NCBI RefSeq assembly: GCF_002407605.1
Contig: NZ_NXGV01000001.1
Coordinates: forward strand, 447,226-511,225
DNA from: Marinobacter sp. ANT_B65
GTDB taxonomy: Bacteria > Pseudomonadota > Gammaproteobacteria > Pseudomonadales > Oleiphilaceae
Direction: 5' to 3'
DNA length: 64,000 nucleotides
Position numbers and translations under genes: made by a program. The notes under the pieces were generated by a model. It worked only from the letters and a program-made list of their open reading frames with translations. It had not been told where the DNA came from and did no database searches. Below, piece by piece: positions 16,178 through 25,510 of the stretch; position 1 is the stretch's first letter; the number at the start of each line of letters is the position of its first letter.

Positions 16178-17802
16178 GGTTGGCTCCTGCCTGTGGGTGT
16201 TTTCGGTAAGTATAGAGTAAAGCGGCTGCCGCCTGCCTCGCCCAGATTTTCCACTGTTATCGAGCCGCCCCAGCTGTCCAGAAACTGGCGCACGAGATGT
16301 AGCCCGAACCCGTGTTCGTGGCCGGACTTGCTGGTTACGCCTTTTTCGAAAATCCGGTTCTGCAGCTCCGGTGCCACACCCGGGCCCTGATCTTCCACTT
16401 CGAAAATCAGTTCCTGGCCAAGATCGGTCATCGACAGTTGTACGTGGCCGTTTGCACCGGTGTGGCGACGGGTGGCTTCCAATGCGTTATCAATGAGGTT
16501 GCCCAGCACGCTTACCAGTTGATCCCGCGGCAGGTTATCGGGCAGGTCGACCATCTGGCTGCCAGGGTCTATGTCCAGATGAAGGCCCATTTCCCGGGCC
16601 CGGTTGTGCTTGCCGAGCAGGCAGCCGGCAATGATGGGGTCTGGTACCGCTTCGAGCAACAGGTGAATCAGCGCCTGATGGCTGCTGACTTCATTGCCGA
16701 TGAGCTTCAGCGCGTCCTTGTAGGCACCGAGCTGGATCAGCCCGGCAATGGTGTGCAATTTGTTGGAGTATTCGTGTGTCTGGCTGCGCAGAGTGTCAGC
16801 GTATTGCTGGATGTGAGTCAGTTGCTGACTGACCTGATCCAGCTCGTTGCGCAGGCGGAAACTGGCCACCACGCCAATAATGTCGTTGCCCTGGCGCATG
16901 GGCAGCCGGTTGACCACCATCTGGCGGTTGCGCAGCCACACCTCGCGGTCGAAATCCGGGGTGCCGGTGGTCAGGACCGACATAAGGTCGCTTTCCGGAA
17001 GCACGTCCAGAATAGGGCGCCCCGCAATCTCAGTGTCTGTACTCAGATCCAGAGTGGTCAGAGCGGCACGGTTTACGGTGGTAATAATGCCGTGGCGGTT
17101 GATGGCAATAATACCCTCACGTACCGATTGCAGTGTGGCGTCGCGTTCCTGGAACAGACCGGCGATTTCTTCCGGTTCCAGGCCAAAAATAGCTCGCTTG
17201 AAATGGCCGGCGATAAATACTGCTGCCAGAATGCTGACCAGCAATACCACGCCCAGAACGCCGTACAGCACAAAATTATAGCGCTGCACCGTCGCTTCCA
17301 CCTGGAGCAGGCTGTAGCCCACCGACACAATGCCAATAATGTCGCCGCTGTCAGGCGCGAATACAGGCGCTTTACCACGCATGGATTCGCCCAGATTGCC
17401 CAGCGCAAGTGCTACGTAGCCCTCTCCGTCTACCAATGCGCGGCGGCCATAATCTCCGTCGTCATCCGCCATTGAGTGACCGATGCGCTCGGCCGAAGGG
17501 TGGGCGAGGCGAATAGAGTTGTGGTCACCAATAACGATAAACAGGGCTTCGTTTGTGGTGGCCATTGTGCGGGTAAGGGCGTTGAGGGCCTCAGTGTCCC
17601 GTTGCTGTATCCCGCGGATAATGGCAGGGCTGGCAGCAACGGTTTTGGCCACCATCAGCGCGCGCTGGCCAATTTCGTTGTACAGGGATTCGCTGAGGTA
17701 ATAGCCGGCAAATATCCCGATAAAGGCCGCTTGTAATGCGCTCACCAGACCCAGAGTGAGAATCATGCGGGTTTTGAGTTTTGTGCGTCGTTTTGCAGGC
17801 AT
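16159..17802 (-). CDS. Sensor histidine kinase, CitA/DcuS family
   Basis: I use the ATG at 17802 (547 residues) because it begins AKRRTKLKTRMILTLGL, a basic start before the first membrane helix; the longer frame overlaps the tctC leader. The protein has a TM helix, a periplasmic PAS-like sensor (about residues 45-160), a second TM helix (LYGVLGVVLLVSILAAVFIA), a cytoplasmic PAS, the phospho-acceptor region SQTHEYSNKLHTIAGLIQL and ATPase boxes DNALEA, EDQGPGV and GFGLHLVR. This is the layout of kinases that sense C4-dicarboxylates or citrate. The divergent tctCBA genes point to a tricarboxylate-like ligand. Confidence 0.85.
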   Translation of the reverse strand: MPAKRRTKLKTRMILTLGLVSALQAAFIGIFAGYYLSESLYNEIGQRALMVAKTVAASPAIIRGIQQRDTEALNALTRTMATTNEALFIVIGDHNSIRLAHPSAERIGHSMADDDGDYGRRALVDGEGYVALALGNLGESMRGKAPVFAPDSGDIIGIVSVGYSLLQVEATVQRYNFVLYGVLGVVLLVSILAAVFIAGHFKRAIFGLEPEEIAGLFQERDATLQSVREGIIAINRHGIITTVNRAALTTLDLSTDTEIAGRPILDVLPESDLMSVLTTGTPDFDREVWLRNRQMVVNRLPMRQGNDIIGVVASFRLRNELDQVSQQLTHIQQYADTLRSQTHEYSNKLHTIAGLIQLGAYKDALKLIGNEVSSHQALIHLLLEAVPDPIIAGCLLGKHNRAREMGLHLDIDPGSQMVDLPDNLPRDQLVSVLGNLIDNALEATRRHTGANGHVQLSMTDLGQELIFEVEDQGPGVAPELQNRIFEKGVTSKSGHEHGFGLHLVRQFLDSWGGSITVENLGEAGGSRFTLYLPKTPTGRSQPCPPSD

Positions 17803-17980
17803 AGGTTTCAGCCAGAGTCGTCCATCGTTGGAATGGGTAAAGGGTAGGGTACCGATGGCGGGTTTGCCCGTGAACTTTATGAACAAAAAAAACAATAGTT
17901 TTTTTAAATGCGTTACGCCCGCAAACTTCAGCAACTACGCATTGCATTTTACTCTGCTTGTTCAAACAACAAGTGAGGCA

Positions 17981-18964
17981 ATGTATATGTTTCTCAAAAC
18001 AACAATGGCATTTGCGGCTGCGGCCACCTTCAGCATGTCGGCCATGGCCTGGCAGCCCAGCGGCAAAGTTGAGTGTCTGGCACCTGCCGATCCGGGCGGC
18101 GGTTGGGATTTTACCTGCCGCAGCGTGGGCAATGTAATGCAGCAGCTGGACCTCGTAGAGGGGTCGGTACAAACCGTGAATATGGCTGGCGCCGGTGGCG
18201 GCGTGGCCTACGCGCACACCGTCAGCAAGCGTAAAAACGACGACAAACTGATCGTCGCGGCGTCTACTGCCACTACCACCCGGCTGGCGCAGAAGCAGTT
18301 TCCCGGTATGGATGCCTCCATGGTCAAGTGGATCGGCGCACTGGGTGCAGACTACGGCATCATCGCTGTTGGTAAAGATTCCAAATATGAAAACCTGACC
18401 CAGTTGATGGATGCACTGAAAGCAGATCCTCGCTCGGTCAAATTTGCCGGCGGCAGTGCCCGTGGCGGTTGGGATCACCTCAAGGTGTTGATTGCGGCGA
18501 AGGCCGCTGGTGCGGAAAAACTGCCATCCATTCCTTACTTGTCTTACAACAACGGCGGCGAAGCCATGACCCAGGTTGTGGGCGGCCAGGTTGATGCCTT
18601 CACCGGTGATGTGTCGGAAGCCACAGGCTTTATGGAATCCGGTGATCTGCGTGTGCTGGCGGTACTTTCAGAAGAACGGCTGCCGGGTAAGTTTGGTGAT
18701 ATTCCTACCGCCCGTGAACAGGGTGTTGATGCGCTTGGTCCGAACTGGCGTGGATTCTATATGCCGAAAGATACGCCTGAAGAAGCTCAGCAATATTGGG
18801 TAGATGCCATCGACACTCTTTACGCCAGCGAAGAGTGGAAAGCGGTGATGAAAAGCAACGGTCTGATCCCCTTCCACCCCAAAGCCGCTGAATTCGAAAG
18901 CTTTGTTACCAACCAGGTTCAGGAAATCGAAGATCTGTCCCGGGAAATAGGGCTGCTGAGATGA
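17981..18964 (+). CDS. tctC: Tripartite tricarboxylate transporter, periplasmic binding protein
   Basis: The ATG at 17981 follows GAGG and gives a signal peptide (LKTTMAFAAAATFSMSAMA) before WQPSGKVECLAPADPGGGWD. The PADPGGGWD loop near residue 35 is the ligand-carboxylate site of the Bug/TctC family. Length (327) is normal. The longer frame from 17756 is in the divergent regulator's leader. TctC binds a carboxylate in the periplasm and hands it to the TctAB membrane complex; tctB overlaps its stop codon. Confidence 0.9.
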   Translation: MYMFLKTTMAFAAAATFSMSAMAWQPSGKVECLAPADPGGGWDFTCRSVGNVMQQLDLVEGSVQTVNMAGAGGGVAYAHTVSKRKNDDKLIVAASTATTTRLAQKQFPGMDASMVKWIGALGADYGIIAVGKDSKYENLTQLMDALKADPRSVKFAGGSARGGWDHLKVLIAAKAAGAEKLPSIPYLSYNNGGEAMTQVVGGQVDAFTGDVSEATGFMESGDLRVLAVLSEERLPGKFGDIPTAREQGVDALGPNWRGFYMPKDTPEEAQQYWVDAIDTLYASEEWKAVMKSNGLIPFHPKAAEFESFVTNQVQEIEDLSREIGLLR

Positions 18965-19407
18965 CCGGCATGGGTGATCGTATTCTGGGCCTGTTCCTGC
19001 TGGTGCTGGCGGTTGCCTATGGCTGGGTGGCGCAGCAATGGCCTGAGCCCTTCGGTGGTTCCGAGGGTGTCGGGCCGGAAACCTTCCCCACCATGCTGGC
19101 GATCGTGCTGGTGGTGGGCAGCCTGTATCTGATGATCAAGCCAGATGCCGATGCCAAGTGGCCTGTGGGCAAGTCAGCCCTGGAACTGGTGATTTCGATC
19201 ATTGTGCTGGTGGTTTACGCGATTCTGCTGGAGCCGTTGGGCTTTATTATCTCCACCACCCTGGCCGTTGGTGCCTTGAGCTGGCGCATGGGCGCCCCGG
19301 CATCCAGGTCGTTTGTAACTGGCCTGATCAGCGCCGTTGTGGTGTTTGGACTGTTTAACTATGGGTTGTCGTTAAGCCTGCCCAATGGCTTGCTGGGAGG
19401 CTTTTAA
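18961..19407 (+). CDS. tctB: Tripartite tricarboxylate transporter, small membrane subunit
   Basis: The ATG overlaps the tctC stop (ATGA). The 148 residues contain four predicted membrane helices (ILGLFLLVLAVAYGWVAQQW, TFPTMLAIVLVVGSLYLMI, LVISIIVLVVYAILL, SFVTGLISAVVVFGLFNYGL) as in the TctB family. It is the small integral subunit of the sodium-driven importer formed with TctA. tctA begins three bases after its stop. Confidence 0.88.
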   Translation: MTGMGDRILGLFLLVLAVAYGWVAQQWPEPFGGSEGVGPETFPTMLAIVLVVGSLYLMIKPDADAKWPVGKSALELVISIIVLVVYAILLEPLGFIISTTLAVGALSWRMGAPASRSFVTGLISAVVVFGLFNYGLSLSLPNGLLGGF

Positions 19408-19409
19408 CC

Positions 19410-20936
19410 ATGGAAACCTTAGGCTTTCTGATGGACGGGTTTGCGGTGGCGTTAACGCCGTACAACCTTATGTTTGCACTGTTTGGTGCCTTTGTGGGCA
19501 CCTTGATTGGCTGTCTGCCCGGCCTGGGCCCGGCGAATGGCGTTGCCATTCTGATACCGCTGGCCTTCACTCTGGGGCTGCCACCTGAAACTGCAATGAT
19601 CCTGCTCACATCGGTATACGCCGGTGCCATGTATGGTGGTCGTATTTCGTCGATCCTGTTGAATATTCCGGGCGACGAGCCGGCCATGATGACCTGCCTC
19701 GACGGCTATCCCATGGCCCAAAAAGGCCGCGCCGCAGATGCTCTGGCTATTTCGGCGATTGCGTCCTTTGCAGGGAGCCTGATCGGGACCATAGGGCTTA
19801 TCATGCTGGCGCCCATACTGGCGCGCTTTGCGCTCACCTTTGGGCCGGCAGAATACTTTGCGCTGTTTTTGCTGGCCTTCGCCACCCTGGGAGGCATAAC
19901 CGGCAAAAACCCGATGAAGACGGTTATTGCGGCAACCCTGGGCATTATGATCTCTACTGTCGGTATCGACATATCCACCGGCACCCAGCGCTACACAGGT
20001 GGTGTGCTGGAACTGTATGAGGGTATCGACTTCATTCTGGCGATTGTGGGCCTGTTTGCCATCTCCGAGTTGCTGTTTTTTGTAGAAGCACGAATGGGCA
20101 AAGGCCGCAGCAAAGTGAATGTGGGCAAGCTGACGCTAAGCTTTAAAGAGGTAGTGTCGACAATTCCGACCCAACTGCGTGGTGGTCTGCTGGGCTTTAT
20201 TGCCGGTGTGTTGCCGGGTGCCGGTGCGTCGCTGGGCAGTTTTATCAGTTATACCCTGGAAAAGTCGGTACTGGGTAAAAAAGGCCGCTTTGGCGAAGGT
20301 GACATTCGTGGCGTAGTGGCGCCGGAGGCAGGCAACAATGGTGCTGCGTCTGGTGCTTTGGTGCCAATGCTGACTCTGGGTGTGCCTGGCAGTGGTACCA
20401 CAGCGGTTTTGCTGGCGATGCTGATTTCCCTGAATATCACCCCGGGGCCACTGATGTTCACCCAGAACGCTGACATTGTGTGGGGTGTGATTGCTGCCTT
20501 GCTGATCGGTAACGTATTGCTGCTGGTACTGAACATTCCGATGATCGGAGTGTTTGTGCGGCTGCTATCCGTACCGCCGATGTACCTGCTGCCGATTGTG
20601 ACCATGGTGGCGTTTGTGGGTATTTACTCCATAAGCCACAGCACCTTTGATCTGTACTTCATGATCGTTTTCGGGGTTGGCGGGTTCCTTCTGCGCAAAC
20701 TGGAAATCCCCATGGTGCCCATTATTCTGGGCCTGCTGTTGGGGCCGGAAATGGAGAAGAACCTTGGCCACGCGCTGATTCTGTCTGATGGCGACTGGAC
20801 AACACTCTGGTCCAGCCCTCTGTCTATAGGTTTGTGGCTGGTCGCCGGACTTGGACTGGTGTTGCCGACCTTGTTCGGTCCTGTGTTGCGACGGCGCATG
20901 CGCACAGCCATCAAGGAGGGGCCAGTGAGCGATTAA
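19410..20936 (+). CDS. tctA: Tripartite tricarboxylate transporter, large membrane subunit
   Basis: This 508-residue, highly hydrophobic protein holds the two TctA hallmarks: GTLIGCLPGLGPANGVAIL near residue 30 and YGGRISSILLNIPGDEPAMM near residue 75, each mirrored in the second half (VLPGAGASLGSF, TLGVPGSGTTAVLLAML). It forms the translocation path and would run on a sodium or proton gradient. It is the last gene of tctCBA and is followed by a strong hairpin terminator. Confidence 0.92.
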   Translation: METLGFLMDGFAVALTPYNLMFALFGAFVGTLIGCLPGLGPANGVAILIPLAFTLGLPPETAMILLTSVYAGAMYGGRISSILLNIPGDEPAMMTCLDGYPMAQKGRAADALAISAIASFAGSLIGTIGLIMLAPILARFALTFGPAEYFALFLLAFATLGGITGKNPMKTVIAATLGIMISTVGIDISTGTQRYTGGVLELYEGIDFILAIVGLFAISELLFFVEARMGKGRSKVNVGKLTLSFKEVVSTIPTQLRGGLLGFIAGVLPGAGASLGSFISYTLEKSVLGKKGRFGEGDIRGVVAPEAGNNGAASGALVPMLTLGVPGSGTTAVLLAMLISLNITPGPLMFTQNADIVWGVIAALLIGNVLLLVLNIPMIGVFVRLLSVPPMYLLPIVTMVAFVGIYSISHSTFDLYFMIVFGVGGFLLRKLEIPMVPIILGLLLGPEMEKNLGHALILSDGDWTTLWSSPLSIGLWLVAGLGLVLPTLFGPVLRRRMRTAIKEGPVSD

Positions 20937-20978
20937 GCGTTTGAATACGCTGTTCTGGCAGAAATATAAATGAATCTG

Positions 20979-21005
20979 CACCGGGCTTTGCCCGGTGTTT
21001 TTTTT
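20979..21005 (+). terminator. Rho-independent terminator after tctCBA
   Basis: CACCGGGC pairs with GCCCGGTG around a TTT loop and is followed by eight T. It lies 42 bases after the tctA stop codon. Confidence 0.85.
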
Positions 21006-21052
21006 GGAAAACCGTTACACTTGGACAAATTTCTCACGCCGCTCAGGACGTT

Positions 21053-21877
21053 ATGTCAGATCTTTCTCTAATTCAGTATGCCCTGATCGCACTCATTTTT
21101 ATCTGGAGTGGTTTTGTGCGCTCCGGGCTGGGCTTTGGCGGGGCAGTGTTGTCGCTGCCATTTTTGCTGCTGGTGAAAGACGATCCGTTGGTGTTCCTGC
21201 CGATAATCGCAGTGCATCTGCTGGTGTTTTCATCCTTGACCATCTGGATGAACAATCGCAGTTCTCCTGATAAAAAGGCCCGCAAAAACCGCCAGAAATT
21301 AACCGGTTTTGGGCCGGAGGTTGCCGTAAATGCGCCGGAAGGCACGGTGGACTGGCCCTACTTGTGGCGAATGCTGCGGATTATGATCGTGCCCAAACTG
21401 ATCGGTGTATTTGGTTTGTTTACGTTGCCGGCAAATGTGCTGAGCGCGATTATTTTTGTGATTGTCGCGGTTTATTCAGTGTCATACATCCTTAACCGGC
21501 CGTTTCGCAGCAAGAACAAAAACGTGGATGTGGCCCTGCTGATGGCTGGTGGCTACATCAGCGGCACCTCGCTGATAGGCGCCCCTCTGGTTATTGCCGT
21601 TGCCGCGCAGCACCTGGCTCGGGAGAAACTGCGGGATACACTGTTTGGCCTCTGGTTCATTCTGGTGCTGATCAAACTGGTGGCGTTTATCTGGGTAGGG
21701 CTTGATCTGCAGCTTATTCATCACCTGTGGCTGCTGCCCTGCGCTGCCATAGGGCATGTGATAGGCCTGCGTTTTCACGAGCGTATTGTGAAGGCGGAAA
21801 CGCCGGTATTTTTCCGGTTGCTGGGTGTGGTGCTTCTGGTGGTCAGTAGTGTGGGGATGGTCAGCGTGTTGTTTTGA
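21053..21877 (+). CDS. TauE/SafE (TSUP) family membrane permease
   Basis: This 274-residue membrane protein has the duplicated hydrophobic architecture of TSUP permeases: WSGFVRSGLGFGGAVLSLPF at residues 18-40 and the second-half repeat GGYISGTSLIGAPLVIAV. Family members move sulphite, sulphoacetate or other organosulphur anions; the substrate cannot be told from sequence. A long hydrophilic loop of about 35 residues (SSPDKKARKNRQKLTGFGP) after the third helix is unusual in length. It stands as a single gene after the tct terminator. Confidence 0.82.
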   Translation: MSDLSLIQYALIALIFIWSGFVRSGLGFGGAVLSLPFLLLVKDDPLVFLPIIAVHLLVFSSLTIWMNNRSSPDKKARKNRQKLTGFGPEVAVNAPEGTVDWPYLWRMLRIMIVPKLIGVFGLFTLPANVLSAIIFVIVAVYSVSYILNRPFRSKNKNVDVALLMAGGYISGTSLIGAPLVIAVAAQHLAREKLRDTLFGLWFILVLIKLVAFIWVGLDLQLIHHLWLLPCAAIGHVIGLRFHERIVKAETPVFFRLLGVVLLVVSSVGMVSVLF

Positions 21878-21955
21878 TCTCAGAGGAAAACCTGTTGCGC
21901 ACTCAATGAAGTTAATTTATTTTAATAAACTTCCACTATAAGGAAGTGTAATACG

Positions 21956-22786
21956 ATGCAGGATTTTATCGATAAGCTGGACATCAACCAATACCTTCCC
22001 GCCGCTCTGGACTGGGCAACCAACATCCTTCTGGCCCTGGTCATCCTGGTAATTGGCTTCTGGGTTGCTGGCAAAGCCTACAAGTCAGTTGTTCATATCT
22101 CTGCAAATTACGATCAACTCGACGACACCCTGTTCAAGTTTTTTGGCAGTGTTGTTCGCTATACCATCCTGGCGTTTGTCGGTATTGCCGTACTGAACCG
22201 CTTTGGCGTTCAGACTGCCTCCATCATTGCCTTGTTGGGTGCTGCTGGCCTGGCCGTGGGTCTGGCGTTGCAGGGTACCCTGTCGAATCTGGCGGCGGGC
22301 GTAATGCTGCTGATCTTCCGCCCTTACAAGGTGGGTGATTTTATTGATGCTGCCGGCAAGTTCGGGAATGTCACGGAGGTGGATATGTTCACCACTATCC
22401 TGCAAACCTTCGACAACCAGCAGATCATCATTCCCAACAGTCAGATCTGGGGGCAGCAGATTACCAACCATTCCCACCATCCGGTGCGGGGTGTGGATAT
22501 GCATTTCGGTATTGCCTACAACGAAAGCATCGATGAAGCCCGCAAGGTAATCGACAGCGTTCTGGCCAGTCATCCTCACATTCTGGCTGATCCGGCACCA
22601 TTCGTTGAAGTTGAAACCCTGAATAACAGTTCTGTGGACTTTCTGGTCAGGCCTTTCTGCGAAGGTGAACACTATTTCAGTGTGTTGTACTCGGTTCCTG
22701 AGCAGATCAAGAAAGCCCTCGATGAGGCAGGCATAGAAATTCCGTTTCCCCACCGGAAAGTTATTCTGGTGCACGAAAAGGAATAA
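21956..22786 (+). CDS. mscS: Small-conductance mechanosensitive channel
   Basis: This 276-residue protein has the MscS plan: an N-terminal helix pair, the pore helix GAAGLAVGLALQGTLSNLAA near residue 100 with the Gly/Ala spacing of TM3, then the beta domain (VTEVDMFTTILQTFDNQ, IIPNSQIW) and the alpha/beta C-terminal cage. It opens on membrane tension and releases solutes on hypo-osmotic shock, which fits a glucosylglycerol-accumulating marine bacterium. It is transcribed alone, with a hairpin after its stop. Confidence 0.9.
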   Translation: MQDFIDKLDINQYLPAALDWATNILLALVILVIGFWVAGKAYKSVVHISANYDQLDDTLFKFFGSVVRYTILAFVGIAVLNRFGVQTASIIALLGAAGLAVGLALQGTLSNLAAGVMLLIFRPYKVGDFIDAAGKFGNVTEVDMFTTILQTFDNQQIIIPNSQIWGQQITNHSHHPVRGVDMHFGIAYNESIDEARKVIDSVLASHPHILADPAPFVEVETLNNSSVDFLVRPFCEGEHYFSVLYSVPEQIKKALDEAGIEIPFPHRKVILVHEKE

Positions 22787-22811
22787 CTGAAGAACACGGA
22801 ATACGCCAGGG

Positions 22812-22850
22812 CGGTAATCGGGGGATGTCGAAGCCCCGATTACCGGTTTT
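22812..22850. terminator. Bidirectional hairpin between convergent genes
   Basis: CGGTAATCGGGG pairs exactly with CCCCGATTACCG across a ten-base loop and is followed by GTTTT. It lies between the mscS stop and the stop of the convergent small gene. Confidence 0.75.
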
Positions 22851-22855
22851 CTGAA

Positions 22856-23101
22856 TCAGAGCCTGCCGAAAGCTGTGTCGAAATCCTTGGCCGCGGCATC
22901 TGTAAACTCGAAGTTTGTGCGGATATACGCCAGCGTAGCCTTTTCGGTTTCGGTCACGCTGGTGCCGTCCTGAGCAGATTTGAAGAGGTCGGCCACCTCA
23001 TCTTTGGACAACTTGCCTTCTCCCTGCCCGGTAGTATGTTTGCGGGCCAGATCCAGTAGTTCCTTTTCGTACTTTTGACCATCAATTGTTTCATAAGCCA
23101 T
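22856..23101 (-). CDS. Small acidic protein with EF-hand-like segment
   Basis: This 81-residue protein is acidic and helical: KYEKELLDLARKHTTGQ, GEGKLSKDEVADLFK, then KATLAYIRTNFEFTDAAAKD. The GQGEGKLSKDE turn resembles an EF-hand loop but lacks the full ligand pattern. Similar short proteins occur in pseudomonads and relatives without a defined function. No signal peptide is seen. It is a single gene with its own leader. Confidence 0.7.
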   Translation of the reverse strand: MAYETIDGQKYEKELLDLARKHTTGQGEGKLSKDEVADLFKSAQDGTSVTETEKATLAYIRTNFEFTDAAAKDFDTAFGRL

Positions 23102-23247
23102 AACAAAGCCAACTCCATTTAACAGTGATTCCTGACCGCCTGAGACCGGGTGGTCCCGCTGCGGGTAGATGAGTGAACGGCTAAGCCATCCAGCTGATCT
23201 GTCTCATTTATACAAGCACAGGATATGGAATTGCGCAATGCGGCGCA

Positions 23248-25329
23248 TCAGGCCGTAGTCGTTGGCCCAGAATGCCTGGCCAGTTGCTTAATTGTATCGG
23301 ACAGTGCCTCGGGCGGCGCTGGCCTGCCTAACAGGTAGCCTTGCAAGGTATTGCAGCCTAGTCGGGTCAGAAGCTCCTGTTGGCCTGTTGTTTCAACACC
23401 TTCTGCAACAATCTTCATGCCCAGCGTTTTACCCAGAGCAATGATTGCCTGAATGATGGCTTCATCATCGTTGCCCTGAGCCAGCTCGGTAATGAAACCC
23501 CGGTCGATCTTAAGCTCGTTGGCGGGCAGGCGTTTCAGATACAGCAGGCTTGAGTAGCCTGTGCCGAAATCATCAATGGAAATAGATACGCCAAGTGCAG
23601 ACAGTTTGTTCAGTACTTCAAGGCTTGCCTCTGCATCGCGCATGGCTGTGGATTCAGTAACTTCAAGCATGAGATGTGAAGGCGCCAGTGAGTTTTGCAT
23701 TAATGCCGAACGGACAACGTCTACCAGACTGTCGTGTTCCAGTTGCACAGCGGAGAGATTCACCGCCACACTCCAGTCGCTATGCCCCTCGTCGTGCCAG
23801 ACTTTCATTTGCCGGCAGGCCTCGTTAATAACCCAGTTACCAATGGGTACGATCAGCCCCGAGCTCTCGGCCAGGGGCAAAAAGCGGTCTGGTGACAGGA
23901 GGCCGTGCTCAGGGCTTTGCCACCGCAGTAGTGCTTCCAGCCCGGTTACGGGGCCGTTTGGTGCGATCAGTTTGGGCTGATAGTGCAACACCAGCTCATT
24001 ACGTTCAGCCGCGTGTCGCAGGTTCTGTTGCATTTGCATTTGCAGATGCACATTGGTGTTCATGCTGCGTTCAAAAAAGCAGTAGCCGTTGCGCCCCTGT
24101 TTTTTGGCGTGATACATGGCAGCGTCTGCGTTGACCATCAGCTCATGCTCGGTCTGGCCATCCTGGGAATAAATGGCAATACCGATGCTCGTTGATATCT
24201 GGATGTGATGATTTGCAACCTCATAAGGCTGCCCGATTTTATCAATTAACCGCTGGGCAAAAATGGCTGAGTTTCCCGGTGTGCCAGGCTCAAGAAGAAC
24301 GACAAATTCATCCCCTCCAAGCCTTGCAGCCGTGTCTCCCTCCCGCTTGCTCCCCAGAAGGCGCCGGGAGACTTCCTGTAGCAAAAGGTCTCCCACATGG
24401 TGCCCGTGGATATCATTAATAGCTTTGAAACCGTCCAGGTCCAGAAAGAGCACTGCGAACTCACTGTTGCTTCGCTCGGCCCTGTATATCGCCTGTTCCA
24501 GCCGGTCATTCAGCAGGACACGGTTTGGCAAGTGGGTCAGGTTGTCATGCAGGGCCAGCTTGATCAGCTCATTGTTGGCGCTATCAAGCGAATCTGACAG
24601 TCGGTTCGTACGTACATCGAGCATCGACACAATAAGTGCGATGGCAAAGACCGCGAGGCTTACAATGATGACCAGAGTGGCCAGCCATTTGGTATCGATG
24701 CCACTGTTGGCGGCGCCACAGAAACTATTGAGCGGGAACCTGGATGCGGCCATTCCGGTGTAATGCATGCCGATGATGGCGCAGCCCATAACAAGCGCCG
24801 CACCCATGCGGCCAAATGTGGCTTGTCTGTCTTCTTCGCGCAGGCGGAAAGCAAGCCAGAGTGCACCCACGGAGGCGGCTATGGCGATAATGATAGACAG
24901 CCCTACCAGGGAAGGGACATAAAAAATCTGGGGGTTCATGAGCATGGCATCCATGCCGACATAGTGCATGGACGCTATGCCCAGCCCCATCAGGATGCCA
25001 CCCGAGACAAGGCGAAACAAAGGCAGCTTCTCCTGGCAGACCAGATAAAGTGCGAGCGCAGAGGAGGCTATGGCAATGAGTAGCGAAAGCACCGTCAGGG
25101 GAACGTCGTATCCCAGATCAATGGGCAGGCTGAAGGCAAGCATCCCGATAAAGTGCATTGACCAGATGCCAAACCCCATGGCGAAGGATCCGCCAAACAG
25201 CCACAACACAGCAGCCTGGCCTGAGGCGCTGGATACCCGGCTGGTCATGTTCAGGGCGGTGTATGATGCGAGGATTGCAACTATTATGGAACAGGCAACC
25301 AGCACTTCATTGTAACTGCTTACTAGCAT
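23248..25329 (-). CDS. MHYT-GGDEF-EAL c-di-GMP signalling protein (MucR-like)
   Basis: I start at the ATG at 25329 (LVSSYNEVLVACSIIVAILA), which places the first membrane helix at once; the longer frame adds a non-family leader. Residues 10-245 form the seven-helix MHYT sensor with three motifs MHFIGM, MHYVGM and MHYTGM. A GGDEF domain follows with ARLGGDEFVVLLEPG and an RxxD inhibitory site (REGD) five residues before. Then comes an EAL domain with LEALLRWQ, IDDFGTGYSSL and ELKIDRGF. Both active sites look intact, so it may make and break c-di-GMP. The same domain order is found in Pseudomonas MucR. Confidence 0.88.
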   Translation of the reverse strand: MLVSSYNEVLVACSIIVAILASYTALNMTSRVSSASGQAAVLWLFGGSFAMGFGIWSMHFIGMLAFSLPIDLGYDVPLTVLSLLIAIASSALALYLVCQEKLPLFRLVSGGILMGLGIASMHYVGMDAMLMNPQIFYVPSLVGLSIIIAIAASVGALWLAFRLREEDRQATFGRMGAALVMGCAIIGMHYTGMAASRFPLNSFCGAANSGIDTKWLATLVIIVSLAVFAIALIVSMLDVRTNRLSDSLDSANNELIKLALHDNLTHLPNRVLLNDRLEQAIYRAERSNSEFAVLFLDLDGFKAINDIHGHHVGDLLLQEVSRRLLGSKREGDTAARLGGDEFVVLLEPGTPGNSAIFAQRLIDKIGQPYEVANHHIQISTSIGIAIYSQDGQTEHELMVNADAAMYHAKKQGRNGYCFFERSMNTNVHLQMQMQQNLRHAAERNELVLHYQPKLIAPNGPVTGLEALLRWQSPEHGLLSPDRFLPLAESSGLIVPIGNWVINEACRQMKVWHDEGHSDWSVAVNLSAVQLEHDSLVDVVRSALMQNSLAPSHLMLEVTESTAMRDAEASLEVLNKLSALGVSISIDDFGTGYSSLLYLKRLPANELKIDRGFITELAQGNDDEAIIQAIIALGKTLGMKIVAEGVETTGQQELLTRLGCNTLQGYLLGRPAPPEALSDTIKQLARHSGPTTTA

Positions 25330-25510
25330 CTTGAGCCTATGGAATATTGAGGTGGCAGGTGCCGGCAGACACAACAAAAGCTGCTTGTCCAACGCTTAGT
25401 TTATTGAGCGTATGTTATTGCAAAAAAAACCTGCTTTGATAGTGGTGATATGTTTTATTGCGTGAAGAGAATGTATATTTTGAATGACATTTCACATGGC
25501 AGTTGTGCGC

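Noticed and set aside
16312..17475. 387-codon plus-strand frame opposite the sensor kinase
   Set aside because: The kinase motifs are all on the minus strand; the plus frame is a shadow.
19355..20981. Several long minus-strand frames opposite tctA and tctB
   Set aside because: They are antisense shadows of high-GC coding DNA; the plus-strand frames have clear family motifs.
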